Below the pieces are notes generated by a model. The model did no database searches. It saw only the letters and a list, made by a program, of their open reading frames with translations, and had not been told where the DNA came from. Below are positions 24,901-37,115 of a stretch of 64,000 bases of DNA, piece by piece (position 1 is the stretch's first letter; each line of letters opens with the position of its first letter). Where the stretch lies: positions 1,815,501-1,879,500 of the forward strand of contig VCCP01000007.1 in NCBI GenBank assembly GCA_005765155.1, written 5' to 3'. Source of the DNA: Zelopaecilomyces penicillatus. Its lineage: Eukaryota; Ascomycota; Sordariomycetes; Hypocreales; Pseudodiploosporaceae. The translations under genes were made by a program, and so were the position numbers.

Positions 24901-27900
24901 AGATCAACCGTAGAAATGATGTCTCCATTACTTTCACCGATTTCGAGAGTGGACTCTTCTTCATCACTTATTCTTCTCCAGATAATCTCAATACCTTGTT
25001 TTTCTAAGATCGAGGCAAGATTATGCGCAAAATCGTGTTTTTCCTTGTTGTACAAGAGCGTAACTGCGGTGGGGGCAGATGATGTTGCTGCTGCTGTGGT
25101 ACTGACAAGACTCGAAGTAAGATGATAGTTGGCATCTTGATCATCGAGAATTACGCCATCAATACCAGAGAAGCCTGCATCTCGAAGCTCTTGTTCCCAT
25201 GCGGCCTGCGACAAAACAGGAGAGTCTGTAGGTTGGTTGATATTGGCGGCAAGTGACCATTCGGGTAACAGACCCTAAGAGAAGGCAAAAAATAATGTAA
25301 CCCATTAGCATCGGTTTGTAAACGAGAGAAAAGTTAAAAGATTAACTGAGACGCAGAAAAATAATACTGAAGTGGATAAAATGGAGAGAATGGGTGACAC
25401 AAAAAACAGTCTATGAGATCGGAAGTCGCTTACCTTGATGAAGGTTGGGTATCGCCAATTAGAAGCTGCAAATTGCCATGTGTTAGTGGTCTTGCCGAAT
25501 AGTTCTTGTGACAGTGATGTATCCTACGAATAAGAAGTCCATGAAGGAATAAGCGACCCTCAGGACGCAGAAGAGACCTGGCGTTTTGAAGCAACTGGCG
25601 ATGAGATGTCTCTGTCGATGGAAACATCTGGTTTTGAGACGTTAGCATGTTATGCTTCTTCACAATCAACTTCCTTTGGTCAAAGTCTTAGTGCTCACAT
25701 TAGAAATCACAACCAAGTCAAATTGTCCTAATTCGAGATCCTCCTGGACAACACCCTTTGAGATATCGAGCTCCTGAAATTTGAGGCCTTCTGTACCGTT
25801 GTAAATTTGTCGTAATTTGTCGACAACAGCTTCAGATGGATTTGTGATGACATATTCAGAAAACATGTGAACACCATCTCTTGATTGTAACGAGTCGAGG
25901 ACCGTCTGCGTAAGCCCACTTCCATCAGCTCCAGTCTCTAGAATTCTCGCAGCCGGTTTCAAGTGAGCACACAGAGAAAAGAACTCCGTCGGGTCGATAA
26001 GACTATTGCTGATGCCATTTAGTTCCACTGAGATGTTTTCCTGGGCGAATAGCTTGGCTGGATCTAGTGCGCTTGATGAGATGACACTGATGGCTTCTTG
26101 TTGGATCATTCGAGAGGCTGTTTTGACGAATTGAATAGCTTCGGCATTTCCTGTTGCTTCAATTCCTTGTCGCAGCGACTCTAACAGGGCCTTTCTAGAC
26201 TCCTGGTCATTTGAAGCCCATTGTTTGGCTTCTGGAACGAGAAGGTCCCAGTCGCCTCGAAGCATTGCATCCTTTTCCCTATGTAGCCAAGAGACGTAGT
26301 CAATAATGTGCTGGTTAGATGCCGAAGTATCCAGCGATTGAGTTAGATCTACCATGCGTAGAATGCACAGCGCGGTACACTTCTCCATTGCTAGCCTATT
26401 ATCGCGCTCGTTGCCTCGTCCCAAGCGAAGCAGGTCTTGAGCTGAGAGATAGTCAAGATGGGGACGCCACTCCAAGCAAGTGATGTCTGTTGATTTCAAC
26501 CTTTCATCTTGCATACCAAGGTCCATCGAAGTACCGACAATATTCTCAAAGCGTATGACGATCTCGTTGCTGTCCGGAGCCATTGCTACGACATCTGCAT
26601 ACACTTGGCCTAGGTCGGAGGTGTGGCAGGTAGCCTCTGCAATGAGATTAGGACTACCTGAGCGGACTTTGACCAGCCCTATCTTTGCAGGCATTTGCAT
26701 TTTCGTGATTTCGCGAAGCACTCCCTTTGATCTGGCTACGGGGCACAGCTGTAAACATTGATCAATGGCTAGGGGATGGACCAAGTATGGAGCCGTGTGA
26801 TCCTCTTCGTTCATCTGCATCATGCTTGTGGCCTTGGTCTCCGTGGTGTCTGCTGTAATCTCAGTCAAACCCTGAAATCGAGGCCCAAAGTTCATGCCAC
26901 ATCGTTTGAATTGTTCATAGAACACTGTTTCTGACACTGGACGTAGGAAAGGGACAATAGAGGCTCTTGAAGATTGAGGCGGCGCTTCCTCCCCTGCTTT
27001 TCCCTGCGCAAGGCAGTTCTGTACCCAAAATGTCCCATTGAATGATGATATTGTGAACTCGTACCAATTTGAGGAGACAGTGTAGTCTGTGAGTCGAAGA
27101 GGCCGCATAGTAGTCATGATCTCAACTGTGCCTGTTGCGGGTACTACAAGAGCAGATTTGATGGCAAGATTGCGCAGTGTATAAGCCCTTGTTCCAAGAA
27201 CCTGTCTGATAGCTTCACCTAACATAGCAATGTACCCAGCACAAGGGAAAACGATGTCTTTTAAAAACTTGTGATCTGCAAGCCAAGGAGCATCTTCAGC
27301 ACGAAGCAAATTTCTCCAGGCCGGCTCGGCTTCACTGGCCTCCAAGCAGCTCGAACCAAGTATTTCATGGTGAGGGTGCTTCATAAACCGCCATGCTCGT
27401 GAAATACGGCTTTCATTCCAGTAGTCAGTGTCATGGTCCCAAGGGTAATTTGGCAAGTCAGTCAGAACTTTAGCCGTTGGTGGATTGATGAATGAGAAGT
27501 TTACCACGTGGCCAAGTGAGTAGATTCGGCCAGCCGAAGTCAAAACATCATGGACTGAGTCGCTTCCCCTAGAAAGTGTTGGGACATACACAGGGCCTTT
27601 GTTGGCAGCAGATGATGTCTCTTGGAGTGTCTTGTTGATTAAACCTTGAAGCGAAGAATGAGTTCCAATCTCTATTAGAATCGTCTCACTTGGCATGTCC
27701 TTGAGTAGGGATAACAGCGCGTCATGAAACTTTACTGGGGATTCTAGATTGCTCTTCCAATACTGTGGGCTACTCGGAATGAGATTAGATTCAGCTTTGA
27801 TGAGCGCGCCTGTTAGAGTGGAGTAGAAAGGAATGACAGCAGCCTCCTTGGATATCAGATGAGGCGTAAGCATCTCTGCATAGTCACTCGATACCTCACG

Positions 27901-30641
27901 CATATGGTCTACAAAAGGGTGTTAGTGGAGGCATAGAGATGTTGATGAACGGCTGGCCCTTACCTGAGTGATATGCTATATTGACGGGCAGCTGTTTGAT
28001 GAAAATGTCTGCGTCCAGGTCTTTGATCATCTGCACAACTTGCTCAAGAGCTTCCGGATCACCTGAAATGGTTACGTTTCTGGAGCTATTCTCACAAGCC
28101 AGCTGTACACCATCCACCAAATACGGTGAAACTTCGTCTGGTCCCATGCCAATGGCTGCCATTCGACCTATACGTGTCTGCCGCTTGGTCACTTGACCCC
28201 GAAGATAGGCACAAACGATGGCTTCATCCATTGTCAAAAGTCCGACAGCGTACGCAGCTGCGATTTCTCCACTCGAGTGGCCAACAACAGCAGCGGGCTT
28301 AATATTGAACTTGGAGAGCAAGCTGACCAGACCGATTTGCATTGCAGCGCAGAGAGGCTGGGAGTATTCGGCCTCATCAATTACTTCCTCAAGACTATCA
28401 GAGAGGAGCATATCTGTAAAGTATCTTAGTTAGTGATGGAATATCTTTGTAAAAGAAGGTAGATTTTATGGCAGATTTGATGTACCTTCAATTTTCCATT
28501 TTGGAGGCTCTGGTAGGTTTTGGAGGGCATAATCCATTTGATTCACATACTGGCGGAACGGCAACGATTGAAGGAGCAGCGACTTTCCCATACCAGCCCA
28601 CTGTGCGCCCTGGCCAGTGAACACAAAAGCAATTTTAGGGTTAGCAGAGTACGGTTTCCTGAATGGCTCTGTTATTTCAAGATGTTCGCCATCCGGGGCA
28701 ACAATAGCAAAGTTCCGATATGGCAGTTGTGTTCTGTAGTTACCCATGGTATGGGCGACGTCTCTGACAGAGTCTGTACGAGTGGTGATGTAGCGCTGTA
28801 GATCATCGATTCTTGTTTTGAGAGATTTCTCGTTGGTAGCTGAGACTGGAATCAGACATGGCCAAGTGTTGTTGCTTTCTCCATTGGCTATCTCCTTATG
28901 AGCGTAACCATTAAGGTGCGGTTTTCCGTCGGAGGGGCTGTGGCTGTTGATAGACTGAACGGGTTCCCGCGTGGTACTTGGAGCGCCGTTTTCATTCACT
29001 TTGACGATATTTTGAGATTGAAGTGCTTCAATAGAGCTCGCAGAGTCAAGAATAACCTATTTGTTGTCAATCCCATTACAGACAGATAGATGTCCAAGTG
29101 TATGGCATTCTTGTGTGCTTACATGTGCATTAGATCCGCCAATTCCAAAAGAGTTTACGCTTATTCGAGCATTTCGGCCCTTGGGCCATGGAATTGGTTC
29201 CACAGGCACTTCAAGCTTGGCCTCTTCAAAGGGAACTGTGATACAATATTAGATTGCGATAGGTATATGTGAGCGGAAGATGTATACTTCTAGGATTTGG
29301 CTTCGAAAAGTAGATATTCGGGGGGATTGTCTCCTTCTCCAACGCCAAGACAGCTTTGATGAGACTTGTAATCCCTGATGCGCCTTCAGAATGTCCAACA
29401 TTGGGTTTGACCTAATCAGAAGTTAGTCGTCTAGATTCACCATTCAGACAGCCAAATTGGTCTCAAAATCATACAGAACCAACGTATGCACCATACCCTC
29501 CAAAAACCTTTGCTATCGCTGAAGCTTCCATCGGATCGCCGACTCGTGTGCCCGTGCCGTGACATTCTATGTACGTAGTTTGTGAGAAGTCATCAATGCC
29601 CGCAGACTCGTAGGCCTTTAGAATCATGACTTCATGAGACTTGGGGCTAGGTACGCCGAGAGCTGCCGTACTACCGTCTGCATTGACCGCAGTGGATCTA
29701 ATGATTGCTCGAATTGGATCTTTGTCTCTGATGGCATCTGATAATGGTTTGATCATGATGGCATTGACAGCCTCGGCTCTGACATAGCCATCTGCGCTAG
29801 CATCAAATGTCTTGCAACGGCCATCAGGTGAGAGAACTCCATTTTGCTGCGATACATCCATTGTCATGGATGGACACATAATAACACTGGCTCCAGCGAC
29901 GACAGCTTTCGAGCAATCTCCGTTATATAAGGCCTGGCAAGCCAGGTGAAGACCGGTCATTGTAGCTGAGCAGCCTGTCTGAACCGTTAAGCTATTTGAT
30001 AGAGAGGAGGTTTTAGTAAAATTATCACCCATGAATGCCCACATCTCTTTGTATTTGCATTTCAAGAAGAAGAAAAAAACAAGGAAACTGAAACGGGGCT
30101 GGATTCAAGTTCCTTGCCTTGGGCCTCGCAGGTCAAACATACGTGAGATCTGAGTAGAAAGCGCAAAGTCACTCGCGGATGCAATCTTAAACACACCGGG
30201 AATCTGTGTGTCCTTGTGCATCAAGTCGTGCCAATCCTGGCCAAAAACACCAACATAAACACCCGTATCGCTTCCTGATAAATCGGTCTGGCCTGCACTT
30301 TCCATACACTCCCAGGCTACTTCGAGCAGCAGCCGTTGGCGGGGATCGATTGTCTCGAGAACCGCAAGCTGAGATCGTAACGCGGGGAAAAAGGACGTAT
30401 CAAACGTCTTGAAGTTGACGTCTTTGAGGAAATACCCATATTCGGTAGCGACCGCCTGCCGCTGCGACTTATCATTGTAGAAGGCATCTATGTTATATCT
30501 GTCCGCGGGCACACGACACCTGCCATCTCTCTTGTTGATGATCATGTCCCAGAACTCCTCGGGCGTGGTGACTCCTCCAGGAAGCCTTAAGCCCATGCCG
30601 ATAATGGCAATGGGTGGCCGGGGGGTTCTCGTGGGCGTCAT
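21931..30641 (-). CDS. Highly reducing polyketide synthase (KS-AT-DH-MT-ER-KR-ACP), one apparent frameshift
   Basis: Fifteen predicted exons: 30641-30118, 29991-29475, 29411-29288, 29235-29123, 29056-28486, 28413-27964, 27908-25699, 25627-25528, 25465-25434, 25274-24387, 24315-24031, 23951-23877, 23811-23471, 23380-22904, 22824-21931; about 2533 residues. In order: KS with Cys182, His319 (ECHGTGT) and His354 (KPNVGH); AT with GHSSGE at Ser663; DH with His979 and Asp1149; a methyltransferase region around 1424 with an altered SAM loop; ER with GGVGQAA; KR with Ser2280 and Tyr2293; ACP with Ser2482 in GIDSL. No release domain, as usual for this class. Such enzymes build reduced polyketide chains iteratively. 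Intron 1 is GC-AG. Exon 14 lacks one base near 23101-23103, so the KR frame breaks unless this is a sequencing error. The product cannot be predicted. Confidence 0.9.
29992..30117 (-). other. GC-AG intron in the KS domain
   Basis: The 126-bp first intron of the polyketide synthase starts GCAAGG and ends AATAG. No GT donor nearby keeps phase, whereas this join gives the expected GPSLTVQTGCS block leading to the active-site Cys182. GC-AG introns are a known minor class with otherwise strong donor consensus, as here (AAG|GCAAGG). Confidence 0.75.
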
Positions 30642-31569
30642 GATCAATTAATGTCTAGGCAGTTTCATTTAACAAGAAAGTTCTCAAGCATTAAGAGTAT
30701 AAGGATGAGGCAAAGAGTTGGTGTTGAGAGCTCTTTTTCTTGCATTCCCACAAAGAACACATGTTAACTAACTAGGCTGGGAGGGCGGTCCAATTCTACC
30801 AACAAATGCCAAGGATGATGCATCTCGGGCATCCAGCTGTATGCAAAGTCAAGCCGTTTTCCTAGGTTTGAGGTGACTTTGCATCCGCATCAATTTCAGC
30901 TCGAGGGGCTGTAAGTATTGCTGATTCGCCGACCGGCAATTTCCCCTTGTACGCTCCATTCTCAGCCGAGACCAGCGGGCCCCATTAAGAAATACATAGA
31001 GATATGTCATATGATGTGCATCTATCACATCTAAATACATGCAGCACATAGTAAGGATGTAAGATCAAATTCTAGGAAAAGCTCTTGAATACAGGCCCCC
31101 ATTTGAGGTTGACGTTCTCTCAGCGCTACAGCCCACGTTGACATCCGAGACATTAAGCCTGTCATCCTGACAAGCGTAGTATCGACAAAAGCAGCCAGCT
31201 ACTGTGTAATCGCCTATGGCGGATAACGTGGCCTTGATTGTAACAAGAATTGGCGAAAGACAGAAATCAAGAAGTTTGGTACCTCTATAAAGACTTTGGT
31301 GCTGTCTATTATCCATGGGTGTATGGCTACTTCACAGCGATGTATGCTGAAACCAAACTGTAAGGAGACTAACCTACGTATAGCAAACTCCCAGATGTTG
31401 TTGTTTTCGGATTTGTTAGGTGTAATTGTACACACTCGTAGGCTCATGGTTCCACTATGTTAAGGCTGGGGCAAGACTGTGCAACGCGACGGCCTTCTCA
31501 AACCATCCTGCCCCCACGGTCATACACCTGGTCCGACAACATCATAGGATACATGGAAAAGATATAGGA
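30642..31569. promoter_or_regulatory. Upstream region of the polyketide synthase
   Basis: About 0.9 kb with no convincing gene. It lies between the PKS start and the sulfotransferase remains, so it presumably holds the PKS promoter. No clear binding palindrome was identified by eye. Confidence 0.4.
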
Positions 31570-32230
31570 ATTTGTTTTGCGTCACAATGGAACATGGTTC
31601 GCCTGGAAAGAACACAGGTAGCAACACGAGGTCAAGATTCTTGCCCTGGAACTTCCCCGGTCCGACGCAGCCACTCTCTCAGAGGCACTGATGATGTTGC
31701 CATATTATAAAGACGTCTTTCACGGCAGCCAATCTGTTAACCGCCCGGACATTTGGCGACTTTTCGACCGGGCGGCGGACGCGAGTTACCCCAATCTGCC
31801 GACGTACCCCGGTTGCGAATTTACACGGCCCGACGCCAAGGCCAGCCTCACTATTCGCGAATTTGACAGGTGGTACAAAAGCATCGGCGAGGCCTTGTTC
31901 CAAGTACTGTGGAGCATTCCGGCTCAGTTTGCCATGTAGTTGATTGTATTACGTCTTGGAGCCGCTCGCGGGGAACCAAGGGCACTTCAGCCTGTCGGAA
32001 GCTGCGGCTTGGCCCAGGCCGGATGTGAGCAAGAGGTGCGCAAGAGCGAGCAAGCGAGCGACGTATGACAAGTATTATCACCAGATTCCGGCAAATGTTG
32101 CCCCTTGACCAGCTGGTGTTCTATAACTGGGGTGGATGGATGCGAGCCGCTGTGTGAGGGTCTGGGGAAGCTGGTGCATGATAACTCGACGGCAGAATAC
32201 AAGGTCAGGAAGCGGGATCAGAGTGATTGC
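31570..32230 (+). pseudogene. Remains of a Sulfotransfer_4-type (P-loop) gene
   Basis: Blocks of one protein family appear in the right order but in different frames. Frame 2 (31591-31937) gives NGTWFAWKEH, a stop, then a degenerate P-loop (KILALELPRSDAATLSEAL), a YYKDVFHG segment, RPDIWRLFDRAADASYPNLPTYPG and DAKASLTIREFDRWYKS. A second frame (about 31949-32105) gives EPLAGNQGHFSLSEAAAWP and TYDKYYHQIPANV. Further frames give DQLVFYN and then CEPLCEGLGKLV near 32147-32185. Living members have GLPRTGT-like P-loops, an Asp-Ala-Lys-(Val) LTxRdxdxWY strand and a W-EPLC-LGK C-terminal block. Between CEFTR and DAKAS a stretch of about 25-30 residues seems missing. Stops, shifts and a lost P-loop make a functional product very unlikely. 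It is GC-richer than its surroundings. Position beside the PKS suggests a former cluster member (inference). Confidence 0.75.
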
Positions 32231-32292
32231 GGGATCTCGGCAATAGCAGCTTTGTGGCTTCTTGGCAGCAGAGGTCTCGCCTTTTCTCTGTT

Positions 32293-32313
32293 GGGGGGGG
32301 GGGGGGGGGGGGG
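32293..32313. repeat. G21 homopolymer
   Basis: Twenty-one consecutive G bases; length is likely unreliable in any sequencing technology. Confidence 0.9.
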
Positions 32314-33379
32314 ATCAGGGAAAGGCATCAACCAGTCGAACCGTGGCAGAGCAAGCCAATGACTTGTGCGACTCTGAGTGGGGGATGAAGATGCTATACA
32401 GATTGCATTACACCTAGATGAGGTATTCGAATGCAGCCTAGACTGATTCTCCATGACTAGCCAAAGTTGCTTTTAATACTTCCTTTTTTGGCTCCGAAAA
32501 TTTGCCTAGTTAGCAAGCATTTTCTCACCATACTCACCGTTTCAGGAGCCCAACCAATTTTTTTTTTGGTTAATGACGCATTTCAACCTGCAGTAGGTAC
32601 ACTCTGCGTGTTTCTAAAATAGACCAGAAGCTTGCCGGCGAAAGACAGAATGAAGAAAACGAACGCGCCCGCCAGCTCGGGAAAGTCTGATCAAACGGAT
32701 GCGGCCCGATGCGGACCCGATCATCTTTGGGTAATCATTTGTTTTGTTTTGACTCAATCGGGGTTCATACGGGCCCTGTTTTCGTCGAACCTTGCATGTT
32801 CATACATACAAAAGCACCTGTTTTGGGGTGGTTTGTCACATGTGTACTCCGTAAGTATGTGGTAATAATGGCATTTCCTGCGGGCGAAAATCTGAGACTG
32901 TCATATCTCAATGTCTCAGTGCTCAGCTGCTGCTGTGTGCTGCAATCAACTCGGTGAAACCCTCACGTCCAATCGTGGGTAAAACAAAAAAAACAAAAAA
33001 CCACGCGCTCATGCCAAAAATGGTCCTACCTAGATTGAATCGATTATTATCCATCAGGAGCCTGTACGTAGATCTGCAACATTCGACGCCCCGAGTGTCT
33101 TTAGGCTGCATGTACTATATCATTTAGGCCGGCCGATCAAGCCCATTTAGGTAGACAGCATCATCATGATGGTGGGTTGTTTGACAAGCAAAAGACACGC
33201 CGCAAAGTTCTTTTTGGGCTAATACCCAAGCCAGGCCAAGCTCTTCTGAGGGATGCCATCGATGCAACCACACCAAGTGGGCCAGATTGAGACATGTCGG
33301 AAATTGTTATTGGACCTCCCTGCTAGTGAACTGCCGATAACACTAAGCGTTGATCAATGAATCTCATTATACCTGGCTC

Positions 33380-33447
33380 TTTTTTTTTTTTTTTAAAGTA
33401 CCGGCAGCCATAGTCTGATAGTATGTAGCCTGCTGCCCCCCCCCCCC
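33380..33447. repeat. T15 and C12 homopolymers
   Basis: T15 at 33380-33394 and C12 at 33436-33447, both upstream of the transporter gene. Confidence 0.9.
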
Positions 33448-33647
33448 TGGCCATCACATTTGGATCTGGTGGAAGCAAATCAAGCCATTCTTTTCCATCA
33501 TCAGTCGAAACCCTTTGGAAAATGTACATGACGTGAACATCCTGTTCATGCGCGTAGACCACGCCTAACAAGAGCAGTTTCTATTTTATACTTTTATATT
33601 GCAGAAGGGCCATCGGAGCAATATACAAACAAGTACCTGCACAAACA

Positions 33648-35865
33648 ATGGGCGCGCCACTGGTCACAGAGCCTCAGCTTGGCTCTTCGTTCCCGATGGA
33701 GAGGCTATCGTCCCGGTCGAGTTCGAACCCGGCGACGTCTGGCCCCAAAATGGTCACAGTCAAGCCGCTTCGCTTCTGGTTGTTTAGCGTGGGGTAAGTA
33801 AAAATCCAATCAGTCTCATTGTTTCCATATACACCACATAGAATGTGGGTGAGAGAGCTTCACATCGAAGCCATCGCGAGTGTCAAGCACAACCACTGTC
33901 ACGCCCAAGAGAAAGAAAATTTTGTTGTCATATAGCTAGGAGCGTCATCTGATAATAGGGAGATATTATGAGATAAAAAACGCATCATGGACTTACCAAG
34001 GCGACCACATCTAGGATCTATTTGGGCCTCTTCACCTCCATGATGGACGTCTCCATCATCGCAACCAGCTTACACACCATCGCTATCGACTATGGCGTCT
34101 TCTTATCAGTAAACTGGATCGCGCTGGCATACACCCTTGCTGAATGCAGTTGTGGTGTTGTTGTCGCCCGCTTGTCCGACATCATCGGCCGGCGCAATGC
34201 CTGGCTCATATCCCAAGGCCTGTTCCTGGCATTCTCTATTGGCTGTGGCTTCTCCAAGACGCTCAACCAGTTGATTGCATTTCGTACCTTGCAGGGCATT
34301 GGTGGCTCAGGTAGGTGATGAACGCTTCTTTTTGTCTTCTTCTTCCTCGTCTTTATCTATCTCTCAAGTACCCATCTACTATCTACTCGTACCGATAATT
34401 CCGGCAACATCCTTGGTATTAAGAGTCACAAGCTTGGTTTTTTTAACAATGAACATATTGCAGGGTTATACGCGTTGGCCATGGTCATACTACCTGAAGT
34501 ATGTCCTAATGCCCATCTTGAAGTCATGTGTGGCCTTGCGGGAGTCACAATTGTGGCTGCTTGTCTGATCGGACCTGTCCTTGGAGGTGTTATTACCAAT
34601 TACATATCATGGAGATGGATTTTCTGGATCAAGTATATCTATTCCTCCAGCATACCTGATTATGAACAGCTTTGCTAACTACAAAATCCGTTTTAGTGGC
34701 CCTCTCTGTGTTATTGCCACAGTCTTCTTCCTCGTGTTCTGGCCTGAAGACAAGGATTCTGTTCGTCCTGCACGACAACCTTGGAGGAGGTTTGATTACA
34801 TCGGATCTTTACTTCTCATTGCTGCCACCGTCATTATCACATTTTCCTTTCAAAACGTGGGCGTGTCTATAGGAAATGTCTGGCATAAAGCCATCTTTAT
34901 TGCACCTGTTACCATTGGCATCTTGTGCCTAATAGCCCTCATCACCTGGGAGTATACTATCGGGCGGCGATCCGAGGCAGGCCAGAACACCTTCCAACCC
35001 GTCTTTCCCCTCGACATATTTCGGAACCGGCCCTTTGCCTCTGGCGCTCTCCAGACTCTCTTCCTGGCCTTCCCCCTGTTTATCTCCACCTTTTCTGTTC
35101 CCCTCCGGGCTCAGATTGTCAGCGGTTTGAGTGTGATCCAGGCGTCACTGATGCTGCTGCCCATGTTGGCGGCAACTTCGGGAGGTTGCGTTGCTGTAGT
35201 CCTACTGAATTTCAAGAAAAACTTTCTCTTTGAGACCATGCTCTTCGGGGCGTGTGTTACCTGTGTGGGATGCAGTCTGCTCACAACGGTGCAAGGTCCA
35301 GAGGATGACAACAAGATCAGGGGCTATCTTGTCCTACTTGGCTTCGGAGCTGGCCTTGGTACAGCTTCCGCCACAGGAATCACGGGTCTAGAGATTCCCC
35401 TCCATAACTACGGTATGAAGTTCTCAATTAATATTAATACCACTCTCTCATAATAACGTTGACGCATCTGGCTGACATTTAACCACAACCACCCATATAG
35501 CTCCCGCGCAGGCAATTATAGCACAGGCTAGAGTCCTCGGAGGCAGCTTTGGCATCGCCACCATCTCTGTCCTCTTACACAACCAAATCATCAGCCTCGT
35601 GCCGGGCAATGCTTCTCCCGAGTTCCTAGGCCGGCTGGGCGACCCGAATGCCAACCTACCCGCCCCGATACAGAAATTGGTAGAGCAAGGCTGTATCGCC
35701 GCGTTCCGGAGCGGCATGATAGTCTCAGCAGCATTCGCAGGTGCTGCTGCATTGGCTTCCTTCATCGCCTATTCAACCACGCATCAAAACACGCTACAAC
35801 AACGACTGGATCTAATTCAAGCGGAATACGCAGACCCAAAGGTCAAGTCTGAGGAGAGTGGCTAA
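33648..35865 (+). CDS. MFS drug/metabolite exporter (14-TM DHA type)
   Basis: Five predicted exons (33648-33793, 34015-34310, 34464-34632, 34697-35412, 35501-35865) join in phase to 563 residues. The N-terminal 45 residues are Ser/Pro-rich and cytosolic. Then come about 14 hydrophobic segments. The first bears the family mark GLFTSMMDVSIIATSLHTI; the loop ARLSDIIGRRNAW is MFS motif A; FRTLQGIGGSG follows; motif C-like GPVLGGVITNYISWRWIFWIN follows exon 3. This pattern is typical of drug:H+ antiporters found in fungal secondary-metabolite clusters, so it probably exports the PKS product across the plasma membrane (inference from family and location). The first intron is long (221 bp) but its donor (GTAAGTA) is strong. 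No lesion is visible, so the exporter seems intact although its neighbour is decayed. Confidence 0.88.
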
Positions 35866-37115
35866 ACACACAAAAAATGGCGATGAGTGTGGGAGAACGG
35901 GAAATTGGCGTTTTGGAAGGCATACATTGAGATTATCCGACGACAGAGTGGTTCGGTGAGGCTTGGATGGCTGATAGATGCAAGTCAGAAATACATCAGG
36001 CTGCGAAGCCGGAGACTCGCGGCCGTGGAGGCATCTAGAAGGTGACGTCGGGGTTAGCACTTTTTTATTTTCTTTATATTCCTTTTTTCTTCTATTATTA
36101 CAACGTTTTATCTCATCGTTGCTAGTACAAACCCAAAAAGGGCCATCACACAGTCTTTTATTTTTATCCACGATTACGCAAAATTGCCGTCTAAATAACA
36201 ATACAGCGAGTCTTACCTTAAAAGACCGTTACACTTCAACACCCATTTCTATGCAGGTCATGTAGTACGGCCAATTCGACCAGTGGTTATCCAATCGAGG
36301 CCATATATAATATGCGGCCTACGTTCTCTTTGGCTTCGACCCATGGCATGTCATGAGTAGTGGGTAGCCGTAGTGCTCAATTCCATACCTGCAGCCGGTA
36401 TGGAACCTTGATCATACACCATGCAGCAGTACCTCTGAAGAAATCATGGGTGAATATTGCATTGGCGTATGACTGGCCACGACCTTAGGTTTGTGTGAAG
36501 GGACTGGGCAAACTGGGATAGGGTCAGTCTGGTATCGGAGCCATTGTCATGTCTGGCCACTTTAGCAAAAAGATCCAAGTTCCTAACTCAGGCCGCACCC
36601 CAAGGGCCAAGTTCTAGAAGTGGACAATCAAATTTGTGACAACATTAATCTTTTGAATCATAAACTCTGTAGTGAGTGTTTCATCATTCATATTAAGTTG
36701 GAGAAAATAAGTCAATACATTATATAACAAAATGTTAAAACATGCAGCTCTCTCTGTATTTTTTTCAGAGCTGTTTGCTATCTCTGTTTCAGTAACTGTA
36801 CTGTTCATGCTATGATGCCCAATAATTCGTTCTCATCTCAAAACATATGGAAAAAAAAAAGACCCGCCGTCCCCTGTCGTGTTTCGCTAATTCAAAAAAA
36901 GAAGAAAAAACCATTCACCAGGTGTGAAAGCCAAAATCCCTAGTTCCTAGTCTAACCCGTCCCAAGATGCGTGACAAATGAACAATGAAAATAAAAGAAG
37001 TAAGAACTTGTCGTAACATCGTAACTGAGCACAATGTGGTGTTTTGTTGAACAAAACACCATTCGTCTCGGGGTCTTGGTAAAACAACGCAAGAGAACGA
37101 GGTGTAATAAGTTTT
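35866..37115. other. Intergenic stretch, no gene seen
   Basis: Convergent gap between the exporter and the acidic uncharacterised protein. AT-rich core at about 36600-36850, poly-A tracts at 36850-36860 and 36893-36912. No recognisable coding sequence. Confidence 0.5.

Larger units (their letters stand above)
32231..33647. other. Intergenic stretch with long homopolymers, no gene seen
   Basis: No gene is seen up to the transporter start. It holds a G21 run (32293-32313), a T15 run (33380-33394) and a C12 run (33436-33447). The last few hundred bases should contain the exporter promoter. Confidence 0.5.
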
